NCBI GenBank assembly: GCA_003695455.1
Contig: RFJF01000883.1
Coordinates: forward strand, 1 to 11,084
Reading direction: 5' to 3'
Origin: Chloroflexota bacterium
Lineage (GTDB): Bacteria; Chloroflexota; Anaerolineae; 4572-78; J111
DNA length: 11,084 nucleotides
Shown: in pieces, positions 1 to 8,055 of the stretch
Layout: each line of letters begins with the position of its first letter
Position numbering within the stretch: position 1 is the stretch's first letter
Notes under the pieces: model-generated
Told to the model about the DNA's origin: nothing
Seen by the model: only the letters and a program-made list of their open reading frames with translations
The model's database searches: none
Made by a program: the position numbers and the translations under genes

Positions 1-1
1 A

Positions 2-748
2 ACCACCGCCGAAATGACCCGCCGGGCCGATGTGTTGAAAACCACGTTGGCATCGGTTGATATTGCCATTTGCCCCTCGGAATTTTTACTTAACACTTAC
101 CACAATCGCGGTTTTTCTGCCCAACAAATGCAGTTTATCCGGCAGGGGCTTCGGCACATTCCAAATTGGCCGGTGCAGAAAAACCCGTCGAGCAAAATCC
201 GGGTGGGCTACATTGGACAGCTTGCGCCGCACAAAGGGGTTCACGTGTTGGTTGACGCCTTTTGCCGGCTGCCAGATTTGGCAGAAGCAGAGTTGACCAT
301 TTACGGTGACCCGGGCCACTTTGCCGGTTACGCGGCGCAATTGCGTGCTGCGGCTGCAGAACGGCTTGATATTCACTTTTCAGGCTCGTTTGATAACGCG
401 CAGGTCTCACAAGTGTACCGCAATCTGGATGTGTTGGTGGTGCCATCAATCTGGTACGAGAACAGCCCCAACACAATTTTAGAGGCGTTTGCTCACCAAA
501 CGCCGGTCATCACCTCAAATTTGGGTGGCATGGCCGAACTGGTGGCCCACCAAAAAACCGGCTTGCTGTTTACCCCCGGCAGCGCAACTGATCTGGCCGA
601 TAAATTATCAACCGTACTGGCAAATCCGGCGCTGCTGGCCGGGTGGCGGCAAAATATTCAACCGCCCAAATCACTGCCGCAGGAAATGGAAGAATTGGAA
701 CAGGTGTACCGCACGCTTGGGGAAGGAGTGGCTGCATATGTCGGTTGA
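2..748 (+). CDS. GT4-family glycosyltransferase, C-terminal part (5' end outside window)
   Basis: The reading frame is already open at base 2 (Thr-Thr-Ala-Glu before the Met at 14), so the gene begins upstream of the window and the Met at 14 is probably internal. What remains is a GT-B fold C-terminal half. Counting from the Met at 14, a donor-domain opening GYIGQLAPHKG lies at residues 65-75, and ENSPNTILE at 149-157 gives the EX7E motif of GT4 retaining enzymes, followed by TPVITSNLGGMAELV, the usual nucleotide-sugar binding segment. The role is transfer of a sugar from a nucleotide donor to a lipid-linked or growing glycan in the cytoplasm; donor and acceptor cannot be read. The end overlaps the flippase gene by 11 bases and carries its ribosome binding site, so the two are probably co-translated. 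The family call is secure; specificity is unknown. Confidence 0.93.
   Translation, partial: TTAEMTRRADVLKTTLASVDIAICPSEFLLNTYHNRGFSAQQMQFIRQGLRHIPNWPVQKNPSSKIRVGYIGQLAPHKGVHVLVDAFCRLPDLAEAELTIYGDPGHFAGYAAQLRAAAAERLDIHFSGSFDNAQVSQVYRNLDVLVVPSIWYENSPNTILEAFAHQTPVITSNLGGMAELVAHQKTGLLFTPGSATDLADKLSTVLANPALLAGWRQNIQPPKSLPQEMEELEQVYRTLGEGVAAYVG
721..728 (+). promoter_or_regulatory. Ribosome binding site for the flippase gene
   Basis: GGAAGGAG lies 9 bases before the ATG at 738. It decides the flippase start, because the open frame runs back to 489 without a stop. The extra upstream 83 codons overlap the preceding glycosyltransferase in another frame and read as Trp/Pro/Arg-rich nonsense, whereas from 738 the protein begins with a short hydrophilic leader and then membrane segments. 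Confidence 0.8.
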
Positions 749-2258
749 GCCTCCGGCAGACCGCCCCAACCCGGAACAACAACTTGAAAGCGGCGCCGAC
801 GCTGCCCGCACTTTGCTGCGCAACTCCACCTACTTTCTGGCGTCAGATAGTATTATCAAACTGCTCAGTTTTATTTTTACGGTGTACGTGGTGCGTCAGC
901 TTGGCGACGAACGTTTTGGCCTGTACAGCACTGCCCTGGCCTATGCCGGCATCTTCTCGATTATTGGCGATTTGGGGATGACCCAGCTTGCCGTCCGCGA
1001 GATTGCCCGTGGGCGGCGCAAACCAGATGAACTTTTTTGGAATCTGGTGCTGATCCGGCTGTTGTTGTCTACGGTTGCCACGGTGGTCATTACATCGAGC
1101 GCTTGGTATGTGGCCGGTTATTCAGCAGAAATGGTGCTGGGGATTTTTCTGGTGTGCTTCAGTTTTTTTCTGCACGCATTTTTGGGGCCAGTCAATATTA
1201 TTTTACAGGGCAAGGAACGCCTGGACCAGACGGCCATTTTATCGGCCGTCATTCAGGTATTTTTTGTGACCGCCGGCACGCTGGTATTGCTGAATGGTTT
1301 TTCGTTTTACGGGTTGATTATTGCCAGTTATGTGGGTGTGCCGGTGGCCGCTGTGCTGGGCGCCAGATACATTCGGCGGCTGAAGCTGGCCAATCTTCAC
1401 TTCAATATTGATTTTAGCCTGTGGCTACCGCTGCTGCGCAAAAGCCTGCCCTTTGCCATCATCACATTTACGCTGGTAGCCGCTACCGACCTGGATACGG
1501 TGCTTTTGTCGCTGTGGCGCTCGCCGGAAGAAGTGGGCTGGTACAAGGCGGCCTACAATCTGATATTCCGGCTGATGTTTATCAAAACAGCGTTGCTCTC
1601 TACCCTGGGGCCGCAGTTGTCCCGCTACTACGGTGTTTCTATCGAACGGGTGGCAAGCAGTTTCCACTCCGGTTTTAAATTATTGTGGTCCTTTTCCTTT
1701 CCCATTGCCGTAGGCGGCACACTGCTGGCGCAGCCCATCATTACGCTGCTTTACACCGATGCGTACGCCAATTCGGTGCCGGTGTTTGCCATTCTCATTT
1801 GGGCGCTGCCGCTGCTGTATCTGAGTTCGCTTTTTGGGCAACTGACCACCGCCACAGACCGAGAAACCAAAGCGGTGCGCGTGTATATGACTTCGGCCAT
1901 TTTAAATCTGGTCAGCAACATAATTGCCATCCCCATTTGGGGGTACGTGGGCGCGGCGGCCTCAACCATCCTCACCGAGGTTGTCTCGCTGGCCCTGTTT
2001 TACTGGGTGGTACACGATGAATTCCCGCTGACGGATTTAAAGAACACGCTTTTTAAACCGTTGGTGGCCGGGCTGGTGATGGGCGGCGTAATTCTGCTGA
2101 TTTCAGACTGGCCGCTGCTGCCGGTGGTGGCGGTGGGCGCAGGCGTGTACGGCGGAGTGCTGCTGTTGTTACGGCCGTTTAACGCTTCAGAAACCGCCCT
2201 GCTTCAGGGAGGATGGATGAGTTTGCGTCGTAAATTAGGGTGGAGTTCATCTCAATGA
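738..2258 (+). CDS. Wzx-like polysaccharide flippase (MOP superfamily)
   Basis: A 506-residue integral membrane protein with about 12-14 hydrophobic segments, the usual size for Wzx/RfbX-type O-unit translocases. After a hydrophilic leader of about 30 residues, the first segments hold the family pattern FGLYSTALAYAGIFSIIGD followed by LGMTQLAVREIARGR. Later segments include a charged membrane site, TLVAATDLDTVLLS, and the C-terminal half has the repeated alternation of helices seen in polysaccharide biosynthesis proteins. Its expected role is to move an undecaprenyl- or polyprenyl-diphosphate-linked glycan from the cytoplasmic to the outer face of the membrane. The start at 738 is chosen from its ribosome binding site; it overlaps the upstream gene by 11 bases, and its stop overlaps the next start (ATGA). 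Parts are AT-richer than the flanking glycosyltransferase genes. A lipid II flippase (MurJ) is less likely given the context. Confidence 0.9.
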   Translation: MSVEPPADRPNPEQQLESGADAARTLLRNSTYFLASDSIIKLLSFIFTVYVVRQLGDERFGLYSTALAYAGIFSIIGDLGMTQLAVREIARGRRKPDELFWNLVLIRLLLSTVATVVITSSAWYVAGYSAEMVLGIFLVCFSFFLHAFLGPVNIILQGKERLDQTAILSAVIQVFFVTAGTLVLLNGFSFYGLIIASYVGVPVAAVLGARYIRRLKLANLHFNIDFSLWLPLLRKSLPFAIITFTLVAATDLDTVLLSLWRSPEEVGWYKAAYNLIFRLMFIKTALLSTLGPQLSRYYGVSIERVASSFHSGFKLLWSFSFPIAVGGTLLAQPIITLLYTDAYANSVPVFAILIWALPLLYLSSLFGQLTTATDRETKAVRVYMTSAILNLVSNIIAIPIWGYVGAAASTILTEVVSLALFYWVVHDEFPLTDLKNTLFKPLVAGLVMGGVILLISDWPLLPVVAVGAGVYGGVLLLLRPFNASETALLQGGWMSLRRKLGWSSSQ

Positions 2259-3157
2259 ATGTGGCCGTCATTATCCTCAACTGGAACGGCCGCGATGACA
2301 CGCTGGCCTGCCTGCGCTCGCTGCACACGGTGGATTACCCCCACTTTGAAATTGTGCTGGTTGATAACCACTCCACCGATGATTCCGTGGCGGCCATCCG
2401 CGCTGAGTTTCCGGACATAACCCTGATTGAAACCGAAACCAACCTGGGGTTTGTGGGCGGCAACAACATCGGGTTGCGGTACGCGCAGGAGAAATTGTTT
2501 GATGCCGCCCTGCTGCTCAACAACGATACCGAAGTTTCACCGGAATTTTTGCGGCTGCTGGTTGACGCCGCCGCCGCCGACCCAAAAATCGGCATTGTTG
2601 GCCCATCCATTTTTTATTTTGATGCCCCCGCTACCCTCTGGTCTGCCGGCGGCAAAATAGATTGGCGCAACGGCGTTACCTCAATGGTCGGCCTGAATGA
2701 AAAAGATACCGGCCAATTTGGAACCGCGCCGCGCCCGGTAGATTTTGTCACCGGCTGCGCCTTGCTCATCAAACTGAATGTGGTGGCACAAATTGGCCTG
2801 CTGGATGACCGTTTTTTTGCCTACTATGAAGAAACCGAGTGGTGTGTGCGGGCGGCGCGGGCCGGCTACCAAATTTTGCACGTGCCGGCGGCAAAAATCT
2901 GGCACAAAATTTCGCCGCAGGCCCGCGAGGCGTCTCCGCAGGTACATTATTATATGACCCGCAACCGGCTGCTGTTTTTGAACGCCGCGCGGGCCGGGCT
3001 GCGTCCCCGCCTGCGTACCGCGCTGGATTACGCCCGTACCCTGTTCAGTTGGAGCGTCAAACCCAAATGGCGGCACAAAGCCCCCCAGCGGCGGGCCATG
3101 TGGCAGGCCATTGGCGATTACCGGCGCGGCCATTTTGGCCGCGTGGATGTAATTTGA
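2255..3157 (+). CDS. GT2-family glycosyltransferase (rhamnosyltransferase-like)
   Basis: A 300-residue GT-A fold enzyme of the WbbL/rhamnosyltransferase-like branch of GT2. From the ATG at 2255, VAVIILNWNG opens the protein, VDNHSTDDS at 36-44 contains the nucleotide-binding Asp37, NLGFVGGNN lies at 63-71, and LLLNNDTEV places the metal-binding Asp at 91. FFAYYEETEWCVRARAG-type sequence near 188-204 carries the acidic catalytic-base region (Glu192/193/195), followed by IWHK at 215-218. No membrane segment or signal peptide is seen, so it should act at the cytoplasmic face. ATG at 2255 is preferred over GTG at 2240: GGAG at 2242-2245 is 9 bases upstream, and the ATGA overlap with the flippase stop is a typical coupling arrangement. 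It is followed directly by a GT4 gene. The donor sugar is unknown; deoxysugar transfer is a family-based guess. Confidence 0.92.
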   Translation: MNVAVIILNWNGRDDTLACLRSLHTVDYPHFEIVLVDNHSTDDSVAAIRAEFPDITLIETETNLGFVGGNNIGLRYAQEKLFDAALLLNNDTEVSPEFLRLLVDAAAADPKIGIVGPSIFYFDAPATLWSAGGKIDWRNGVTSMVGLNEKDTGQFGTAPRPVDFVTGCALLIKLNVVAQIGLLDDRFFAYYEETEWCVRAARAGYQILHVPAAKIWHKISPQAREASPQVHYYMTRNRLLFLNAARAGLRPRLRTALDYARTLFSWSVKPKWRHKAPQRRAMWQAIGDYRRGHFGRVDVI

Positions 3158-3161
3158 GGAG
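3156..3161 (+). promoter_or_regulatory. Ribosome binding site supporting a TTG start
   Basis: GAGGAG overlaps the stop codon of the preceding gene and stands 6 bases before TTG at 3168, with a run of T between. The next in-frame ATG is at about codon 102, inside the conserved fold, so TTG is the only reasonable start. Confidence 0.75.
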
Positions 3162-3167
3162 ATTTTT

Positions 3168-4385
3168 TTGAACATTTTGTTCCTGTCGCGCTGGTTTCCC
3201 TACCCGCCAGATAACGGCTCACGCATCAGAATTTTCAACCTGCTCAAAAGCCTGTCGCGGCGGCACAGCGTCAGCTTGCTGTCGTTTGTTGAGCAGCCGC
3301 CTTCGCCGGTGCAGTTGCAGGCCCTGCAACCGTACTGTAAAACCGTTGAAACCGTGCCCTACCATCCATTTCAGCCGGGCCGGGCCAGAGCGCTGCTGGG
3401 CTACCTTTCGCCGCAGCCGCGTTCTGTGCTGGATACGTTCAGCCCGGAATTGCAACAAAAACTGCACCGTATGCTGAATGCCCGCCCGTTTGACGTGGTG
3501 ATTGCCTCGCAAATTGATATGGCCCTGTACGCCGCGCCGCTGACCGGCGTGCGCAAAATATTTGAAGAAATTGAGCTGACCACCCTGCACGAAAAATTCA
3601 CCCGCCAAACACATCCGCTCAAAAAATGGCGCAGCCGGCTCACCTGGTGGAAGCTCACCCGCTACGTTAACCAACTGCTGCCGCAGTTTGATGCCTGCAC
3701 CGTGGTATCTGCCCCGGAGCAGGCCCGGCTGCAAACCATTGTGCCGGGGTACAGCGCTATCACCGTTGTACCCAACGGCGTAGACACGCGCCATCACATC
3801 CCCGGATTGGCGCAACCACAGCCGGACACGCTCATTTACTCCGGCGCGCTCACCTACAATGCCAACTTTGACGCCGTGGATTATTTTCTGCGCCGGATTT
3901 TCCCGCTGATTCTGGCCGAACGGCCAACCGCGCGGCTATTTGTAACCGGCAAACTGAACGGCGTGCCGTTGGACCGCCTGCCCAAAAATAAGGCCGTGAC
4001 GTTCACCGGCTACCTGGATGACATCCGGCCCAAAATTGCCGCAAGCTGGGTCAACGTGGTGCCGCTGCGGCTGGGCGGCGGCACCCGGCTCAAGGTGCTT
4101 GAATCGCTGGCGCTGGGCACGCCGGTGGTGGCTACCCCCAAGGGCGCCGAGGGGCTGGACCTTGCGCCAGGGCGCGACTGGCTGCCGGGCCGCACCCCCG
4201 CCGAATTTGCCGCCGCCGTGTTGCGCTTGCTGGCAGACCCCCAACTGCGGGCCTCGCTGAGCCGGGCCGGGCGGCAGACGGTTGAGCAAAAATACGGCTG
4301 GGATTCGATTGGTGAACAGTTTACGGCGTTTGTTGAACAAGTTGCAGCAGGCCGGGTAAAAGAGGCAATGTCATGGAACGGTTAA
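3168..4385 (+). CDS. GT4-family glycosyltransferase with TTG start
   Basis: A 405-residue GT-B fold enzyme. The N-terminal acceptor domain starts MNILFLSRWFPYPPDNGSR, the 'PYPPDNG' opening found in many exopolysaccharide GT4 enzymes. The linker has VVPNGVDTRHH at 200-210. The donor domain has LIYSGALTYNANFDAV at 222-237, TGYLDDI at 280-286, and LRLGGGTRLKVLESLALGTP at 300-319, whose Glu312 is the conserved donor-binding acidic residue; AEGL closes the motif. The first Glu of a classical EX7E is replaced by the Gly-rich GGGTR type, normal for this branch. No membrane segment is seen. It uses a TTG start supported by GAGGAG, lies 10 bases after the GT2 gene and overlaps the polymerase gene by 13 bases. 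It resembles the later GT4 gene at 6759 over its whole length. It probably adds a sugar to the lipid-linked repeat; the substrate is unknown. Confidence 0.92.
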   Translation: MNILFLSRWFPYPPDNGSRIRIFNLLKSLSRRHSVSLLSFVEQPPSPVQLQALQPYCKTVETVPYHPFQPGRARALLGYLSPQPRSVLDTFSPELQQKLHRMLNARPFDVVIASQIDMALYAAPLTGVRKIFEEIELTTLHEKFTRQTHPLKKWRSRLTWWKLTRYVNQLLPQFDACTVVSAPEQARLQTIVPGYSAITVVPNGVDTRHHIPGLAQPQPDTLIYSGALTYNANFDAVDYFLRRIFPLILAERPTARLFVTGKLNGVPLDRLPKNKAVTFTGYLDDIRPKIAASWVNVVPLRLGGGTRLKVLESLALGTPVVATPKGAEGLDLAPGRDWLPGRTPAEFAAAVLRLLADPQLRASLSRAGRQTVEQKYGWDSIGEQFTAFVEQVAAGRVKEAMSWNG

Positions 4386-5845
4386 TTGATAACCCCCTGT
4401 CATTGCTGCCGCGCTGGCTGGCATTCCGAATATTGCCGTTTTTGCAATTTCTGGACAGAAATCGCCGCATATTGTTGCGGTTTGTGCTTGTAACGGCAGT
4501 GTTGTTGCTTGCGCCGCTGGCGGGCATTGGTATTAACGATGTTAATCCACTGCTCATTTTTGGGGTAATTGCTTTTCCGCTGCTTCTTTTGGGATTGCAT
4601 GGCCTGGTTTTGCGCCCAACGTGGGGGCCTATTGTTATCCTGTTTGCGGCGGCACTGGTGCCCATTAGTCTGTCAACCGGCACCGAAAGCCGGTTGGTGG
4701 ACAGTTTTTTGGTAACGTTGCTCATGTTTGGCAACGCGCTGGTGGTGATGTTGATTATTGAAAAACGGGTTCACCTTGCCCCGTCACCGGCTACCAAACC
4801 TTTGCTCTGGTTTATGCTGGTAATTTGGCTCTCTCTCATCTGGAGCAATATTTTTATGGACCCGCTGGCCGACCCTGCCAAGCTTTCAAAGAAATTTGCG
4901 TTTGTTCAGGTTGCAACCGCCCTGACCATGATGATGTTGCCGGTGGCATTTTTGCTGGCGGCCAACTATATTACCTCGCTTAGGCAGGTAAAAATTATGG
5001 CGGCAATCATGCTTGTTGCCGCTGTGGTGGGGGCCACCAACTACTTTAATATGCAGCAGGTGATTGAGGCCAATACCCGCGGTCTGTTTTCAATGTGGAT
5101 TGTGGCCATTACTGTGGGGCTGCTGTTGTTTGTGCGTAATATACCATGGCCTATGCGAATTTTTCTGCTGGCAATTGGCGGCTTGTGGTTTTACATTCGG
5201 TTTTTTCTGGGGATTAGCTGGCTAGCCGGCTGGCTGCCGTCTGTGTTAGTGTTAGCGGTTTTGCTGTTTATGCGCTCCAAACGGCTGTTTCTGGTGGGTG
5301 TGTTGGCCATGGCATTGTTTATCACCCTCAATTCCGATTATTATTTTGGTACCGTGCTGGCCAATGAAGAATCTGAAAGTGGCAACACACGTTTGGCCGC
5401 CTGGGAAGTCAACTGGCGTGTTACCGGCAAACATTTACTGTTGGGAACCGGCCCGGCGGGCTACGCCGTTTATTATATGAGTTATTTCCGGCACGATGGT
5501 ATGGCAACCCACAGTTCATTGATTGATACCGTGGCCCAAACCGGTATTGTTGGTTTGGGGTTGATAATCTGGTTCTTTGGCGCCTTGATATGGCAGGGGT
5601 ACAAGCTTTGTCGCCGGTTACAGGGAAGGAGGGATTTTGCCGAAGCCATGGCCAACGTGGCCTTTGCCGGCACGCTCGGCACAGCCGTGATGGCAATTTT
5701 TGGCGACTGGCTCTTTCCGTTTACCTACACCCAAACTATTGCCGGTTTTGATTATGTAGTGTACAGTTGGTTATTCATGGGATTGATTGTGGCGATTGAC
5801 CGCATCACCCGCCCGCCGGAAGAACCTCTGCCGGAGTCTGCCTGA
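4373..5845 (+). CDS. O-antigen polymerase/ligase-like membrane protein (Wzy/WaaL family)
   Basis: A 490-residue polytopic membrane protein with roughly 11-12 hydrophobic segments. The diagnostic part is the large periplasmic loop in the C-terminal half: [13 protein letters not shown] (336-348) with Arg340, [10 protein letters not shown] (356-364) and [19 protein letters not shown] (378-395) with His380. This is the Arg...His arrangement of the O-antigen ligase/polymerase family (Wzy_C type), where these residues are needed for transfer from the polyprenyl-diphosphate carrier. It should act on the outer side of the membrane, on units delivered by the flippase. ATG at 4373 has AGAGG at 4361-4365, 7 bases upstream, and overlaps the preceding gene by 13 bases. 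The gene is clearly AT-richer than its followers: bases 4801-4860 hold 25 G/C of 60, against 44 of 60 at 6121-6180. Whether it polymerises repeat units or ligates the chain to an acceptor cannot be decided. Confidence 0.9.
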   Translation: MERLIDNPLSLLPRWLAFRILPFLQFLDRNRRILLRFVLVTAVLLLAPLAGIGINDVNPLLIFGVIAFPLLLLGLHGLVLRPTWGPIVILFAAALVPISLSTGTESRLVDSFLVTLLMFGNALVVMLIIEKRVHLAPSPATKPLLWFMLVIWLSLIWSNIFMDPLADPAKLSKKFAFVQVATALTMMMLPVAFLLAANYITSLRQVKIMAAIMLVAAVVGATNYFNMQQVIEANTRGLFSMWIVAITVGLLLFVRNIPWPMRIFLLAIGGLWFYIRFFLGISWLAGWLPSVLVLAVLLFMRSKRLFLVGVLAMALFITLNSDYYFGTVLANEESESGNTRLAAWEVNWRVTGKHLLLGTGPAGYAVYYMSYFRHDGMATHSSLIDTVAQTGIVGLGLIIWFFGALIWQGYKLCRRLQGRRDFAEAMANVAFAGTLGTAVMAIFGDWLFPFTYTQTIAGFDYVVYSWLFMGLIVAIDRITRPPEEPLPESA

Positions 5846-6762
5846 TGCCGCCCACCGTTGCCGCCATCATCGTCAACTGGAACACCCGCGACCTGCTGGC
5901 CGAGTGCATCGAATCCCTGCGCCGGCACACTGCCGACCTCAACCTGCACATCATTGTGGTAGACAACGCCTCTACCGACGGCAGCGTGGAGATGCTGCGC
6001 CGGAATTACCCCGACGTGCAGGTGATTGTCAACACTAAAAACGTGGGTTTTGCCCGCGCCAACAACCAGGCCATGCAGCAATCCGCCGCCGACTATTTTC
6101 TGCTGTGGAACAGCGACGCCTTTGCCACGCCCGGCGCCGTCCAGTCGCTGTTGCAACTGGCGCAGAGCCAGCCCCGCGCCGGACTCATCGGCGCGCAACT
6201 GCGCAACCCCGACGGCACGTTTCAGGCATCATACACGCCCTTTCCGGGGTTGTGGCAGGAGTTTCTCATCCTCAGCGGGCTGGGGCGGCTGCTCTTTGGC
6301 AACGCCTACCCCAGCCGGGGGCCGGAAACCGAAAAAGGGCCGCAGGTGGTGGATTATGTGGAAGGCGCGTGCATGCTGGTTCGGCGGGAGGCGTTTGAGC
6401 AGACCGGCGGCATGGACGAAGGTTATTTTATGTACGCCGAAGAAGTTGACTGGTGTTTTGCCCTCAAACGCGCCGGCTGGCAGGTGTGGTACCAGCCGCA
6501 GGCACAGGTTACCCACCTGGGCGGCGCCAGCAGCACTGGCCGCCGCACCCACCGTGAAGCCGACCTGTACCGCAGCCGGGTGCGTTTTTTTAGCAAACAT
6601 TACGGCCCCCGGAAGGCCAGACAACTCAAAACGTTGATTTTTGTCCTCACCGCCGTCAAAAATCTGGTGCACGGCCTGCTGCGATTTTTCAGCCGGGGGC
6701 GCGTGGGCCGGCCGGTGGTCAGCCTCAAACATCTTGCCTCGGAGCTAAATAAATCGTTATGA
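5845..6762 (+). CDS. GT2-family glycosyltransferase (second GT2, rhamnosyltransferase-like)
   Basis: A 305-residue GT-A enzyme of the same branch as the GT2 at 2255. Features in order are [11 protein letters not shown] (6-16), [10 protein letters not shown] (38-47) with Asp40, [12 protein letters not shown] (66-77), LLWNSDAF (86-93) with metal-binding Asp91, [13 protein letters not shown] (172-184), and [17 protein letters not shown] (188-204) with acidic Glu199/Glu200/Asp202. THLGGASS (223-230) supplies the His seen in this branch. The C-terminal 50 residues contain an amphipathic, moderately hydrophobic stretch ([19 protein letters not shown]) that could lie on the membrane. The start codon overlaps the polymerase stop by one base (TGATG), and GGAG at 5833-5836 is 8 bases upstream. 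The GC content is much higher than that of the polymerase gene. It likely adds a sugar to the lipid-linked unit at the cytoplasmic face; donor and linkage are unknown. Confidence 0.92.
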   Translation: MPPTVAAIIVNWNTRDLLAECIESLRRHTADLNLHIIVVDNASTDGSVEMLRRNYPDVQVIVNTKNVGFARANNQAMQQSAADYFLLWNSDAFATPGAVQSLLQLAQSQPRAGLIGAQLRNPDGTFQASYTPFPGLWQEFLILSGLGRLLFGNAYPSRGPETEKGPQVVDYVEGACMLVRREAFEQTGGMDEGYFMYAEEVDWCFALKRAGWQVWYQPQAQVTHLGGASSTGRRTHREADLYRSRVRFFSKHYGPRKARQLKTLIFVLTAVKNLVHGLLRFFSRGRVGRPVVSLKHLASELNKSL

Positions 6763-7967
6763 AAATTTTACTGCTCACTCAGGTTCTGCCCTACCCGCCC
6801 GACAGCGGCCCCAAAGTAAAAACCTGGAACGTGCTCAAATATCTGGCCCAACATCACCAGGTAACGCTGGTTTCGTTTGTGCGCGGCGACCAATCCGCCG
6901 AAGTGGCCCACCTGCAAAGCGTGTGCGCCGCCGTGCATACCGTGCCGATGCAACGGGGCGCCCTGCGCGACGGATACTACATGCTGCGCAGTTTCCTGTC
7001 CGGCCAACCTTTTTTGATGCAACGGGATGACCGCGCCGCCATGCGCCGGCTCATTGACCGGCTGGCTGCCGACCAGCAATTTGATATTGTCCACGCCGAC
7101 CAGTTGAACATGGCCCAGTTTGCCGGGCGCGTGACCGGTGCGGCCAAAGTGCTGGATGCGCACAACGCCCTGTGGCTGCTGTACAAACGGCTGTGGCAGA
7201 CCATGGGCGGCGGCCCCAAAAAATGGCTGCTCAATCGGGATTGGCAACTGCTCAAACAGTACGAAGGCCGCATCTGCCGCGAATTTGATGCCGTGTTGGC
7301 CGTGAGCCGGGAAGACACCGCCGCACTGGAAGAGGCCGCCGGCGGGCCGCTGAATAACGTGACGGTCATTCCCATTGCTATTGACACCGATGAAATTGCG
7401 CCGGTGGCCCGCCACGCTGACGCCGGCCACATTTTGCACATTGGCACCATGTTTTGGCCGCCCAACGTAGACGGCATCCTCTGGTTTTTGCAAGAGGTCT
7501 TGCCCCTCATTCGCGCCGAACGCCCCGACGTGGTATTTGACGTGGTCGGTTCTCGCCCGCCGCAAGAGATTGTGGCCTACGGACAGAACGGCTCCGGCGT
7601 CAACGTGACCGGCTACGTAGAAGACCCCGCGCCCTACTACCAGTCTGCCGGCGTGATGGTGGTTCCCCTGCGGGCCGGCGGCGGCATGCGCGTTAAAATT
7701 CTCAACGCGCTGTCACAGGAACTACCGATGGTTTCCACCACTATTGGCTGTGAAGGCATTGCCGTGGAGCCGGACCGCCACCTGCTGGTGGCAGATACCC
7801 CCCACGATTTTGCGCAGGCCACCCTGCGCCTGCTGAATGACCCCTCGCTGGCCCGGCAGTTGGGCCAAAACGGGCGGCAGCTCATCCAATCCACCTATGA
7901 TTACCGGGCCGCCTGCCTTCCCCTTGACGATTGCTACAAAAAGGCGTTAAATAAGCAACGAAGTTAA
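6759..7967 (+). CDS. GT4-family glycosyltransferase (second GT4; donor-motif Glu replaced by Asn)
   Basis: A 402-residue GT-B enzyme related end to end to the GT4 at 3168: it opens [19 protein letters not shown], shares VTLVSF near residue 35-40, and has IAIDTDE after the linker, [16 protein letters not shown] (225-240), [11 protein letters not shown] (284-294) and [20 protein letters not shown] (301-320), then STTIGCEGI. The residue matching the conserved Glu of the KxLEAL motif is Asn316 here, while Glu312 is kept in the other copy. The fold and remaining motifs are intact, so it is more likely a subgroup variant than a dead gene. The start overlaps the GT2 stop as ATGA. The nearest GGAG (6741-6744) is 14 bases away, so initiation probably depends on translational coupling. 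It is the last gene of the packed operon, followed by 88 AT-rich bases. Confidence 0.9.
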   Translation: MKILLLTQVLPYPPDSGPKVKTWNVLKYLAQHHQVTLVSFVRGDQSAEVAHLQSVCAAVHTVPMQRGALRDGYYMLRSFLSGQPFLMQRDDRAAMRRLIDRLAADQQFDIVHADQLNMAQFAGRVTGAAKVLDAHNALWLLYKRLWQTMGGGPKKWLLNRDWQLLKQYEGRICREFDAVLAVSREDTAALEEAAGGPLNNVTVIPIAIDTDEIAPVARHADAGHILHIGTMFWPPNVDGILWFLQEVLPLIRAERPDVVFDVVGSRPPQEIVAYGQNGSGVNVTGYVEDPAPYYQSAGVMVVPLRAGGGMRVKILNALSQELPMVSTTIGCEGIAVEPDRHLLVADTPHDFAQATLRLLNDPSLARQLGQNGRQLIQSTYDYRAACLPLDDCYKKALNKQRS

Positions 7968-7995
7968 AAAATTCTAACTTTTTCCTAAGTTTTTT
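7961..7995 (+). terminator. Possible weak AT-rich terminator at the operon end
   Basis: AAGTTA at 7961-7966 (overlapping the stop codon) pairs with TAACTT at 7975-7980 across an 8-base loop, followed by TTT. A second, mutually exclusive 5-bp hairpin, AACTT 7976-7980 with AAGTT 7987-7991, is followed by TTTT. Both stems lack GC pairs apart from one, so termination would be inefficient. The position directly after the last gene of the packed cluster is the main support. Confidence 0.25.
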
Positions 7996-8040
7996 CACAC
8001 AGCGTCATAATTAAATCTGTTTACACTATTTACACATCTA
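7968..8040 (+). promoter_or_regulatory. AT-rich intergenic region, possible promoter with paired TTTACAC repeats
   Basis: This is the only AT-rich gap in the first 8 kb and precedes a gene with its own strong ribosome binding site. CATAAT at 8006-8011 matches 5 of 6 positions of a sigma-70 -10 box, but the -35 position 17-18 bases upstream is poor. TTCACA at 7994-7999 and TTTACA at 8020-8025 resemble -35 boxes without well-spaced partners. TTTACAC occurs twice exactly, at 8020-8026 and 8029-8035, a 9-base period. The gap is likely to contain a promoter; the exact elements are uncertain. Confidence 0.35.
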
Positions 8041-8046
8041 AAGGAG
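8041..8046 (+). promoter_or_regulatory. Strong ribosome binding site for the epimerase gene
   Basis: AAGGAG stands 9 bases before ATG at 8056 and 6 bases before an adjacent in-frame TTG at 8053. Both starts fit; ATG is preferred, since the protein then begins MKILVTGG, the usual N-terminus of the family. The choice changes the protein by one residue. Confidence 0.8.
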
Positions 8047-8055
8047 ACCTTTTTG

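Noticed and set aside
489..737. Upstream extension of the flippase frame to 489
   Set aside because: It overlaps the conserved GT4 C-terminus in another frame and reads as Trp/Pro/Arg-rich sequence; the ribosome binding site at 721-728 points to 738.
6026..6637. Second + strand frame of 203 codons inside the second GT2 gene
   Set aside because: It is an out-of-frame shadow rich in Pro, Arg, Ala and Thr; the overlapping GT2 frame carries all conserved motifs.
6768..7565. Minus-strand open frame of 265 codons
   Set aside because: It mirrors the second GT4 gene, whose forward translation has all family motifs.
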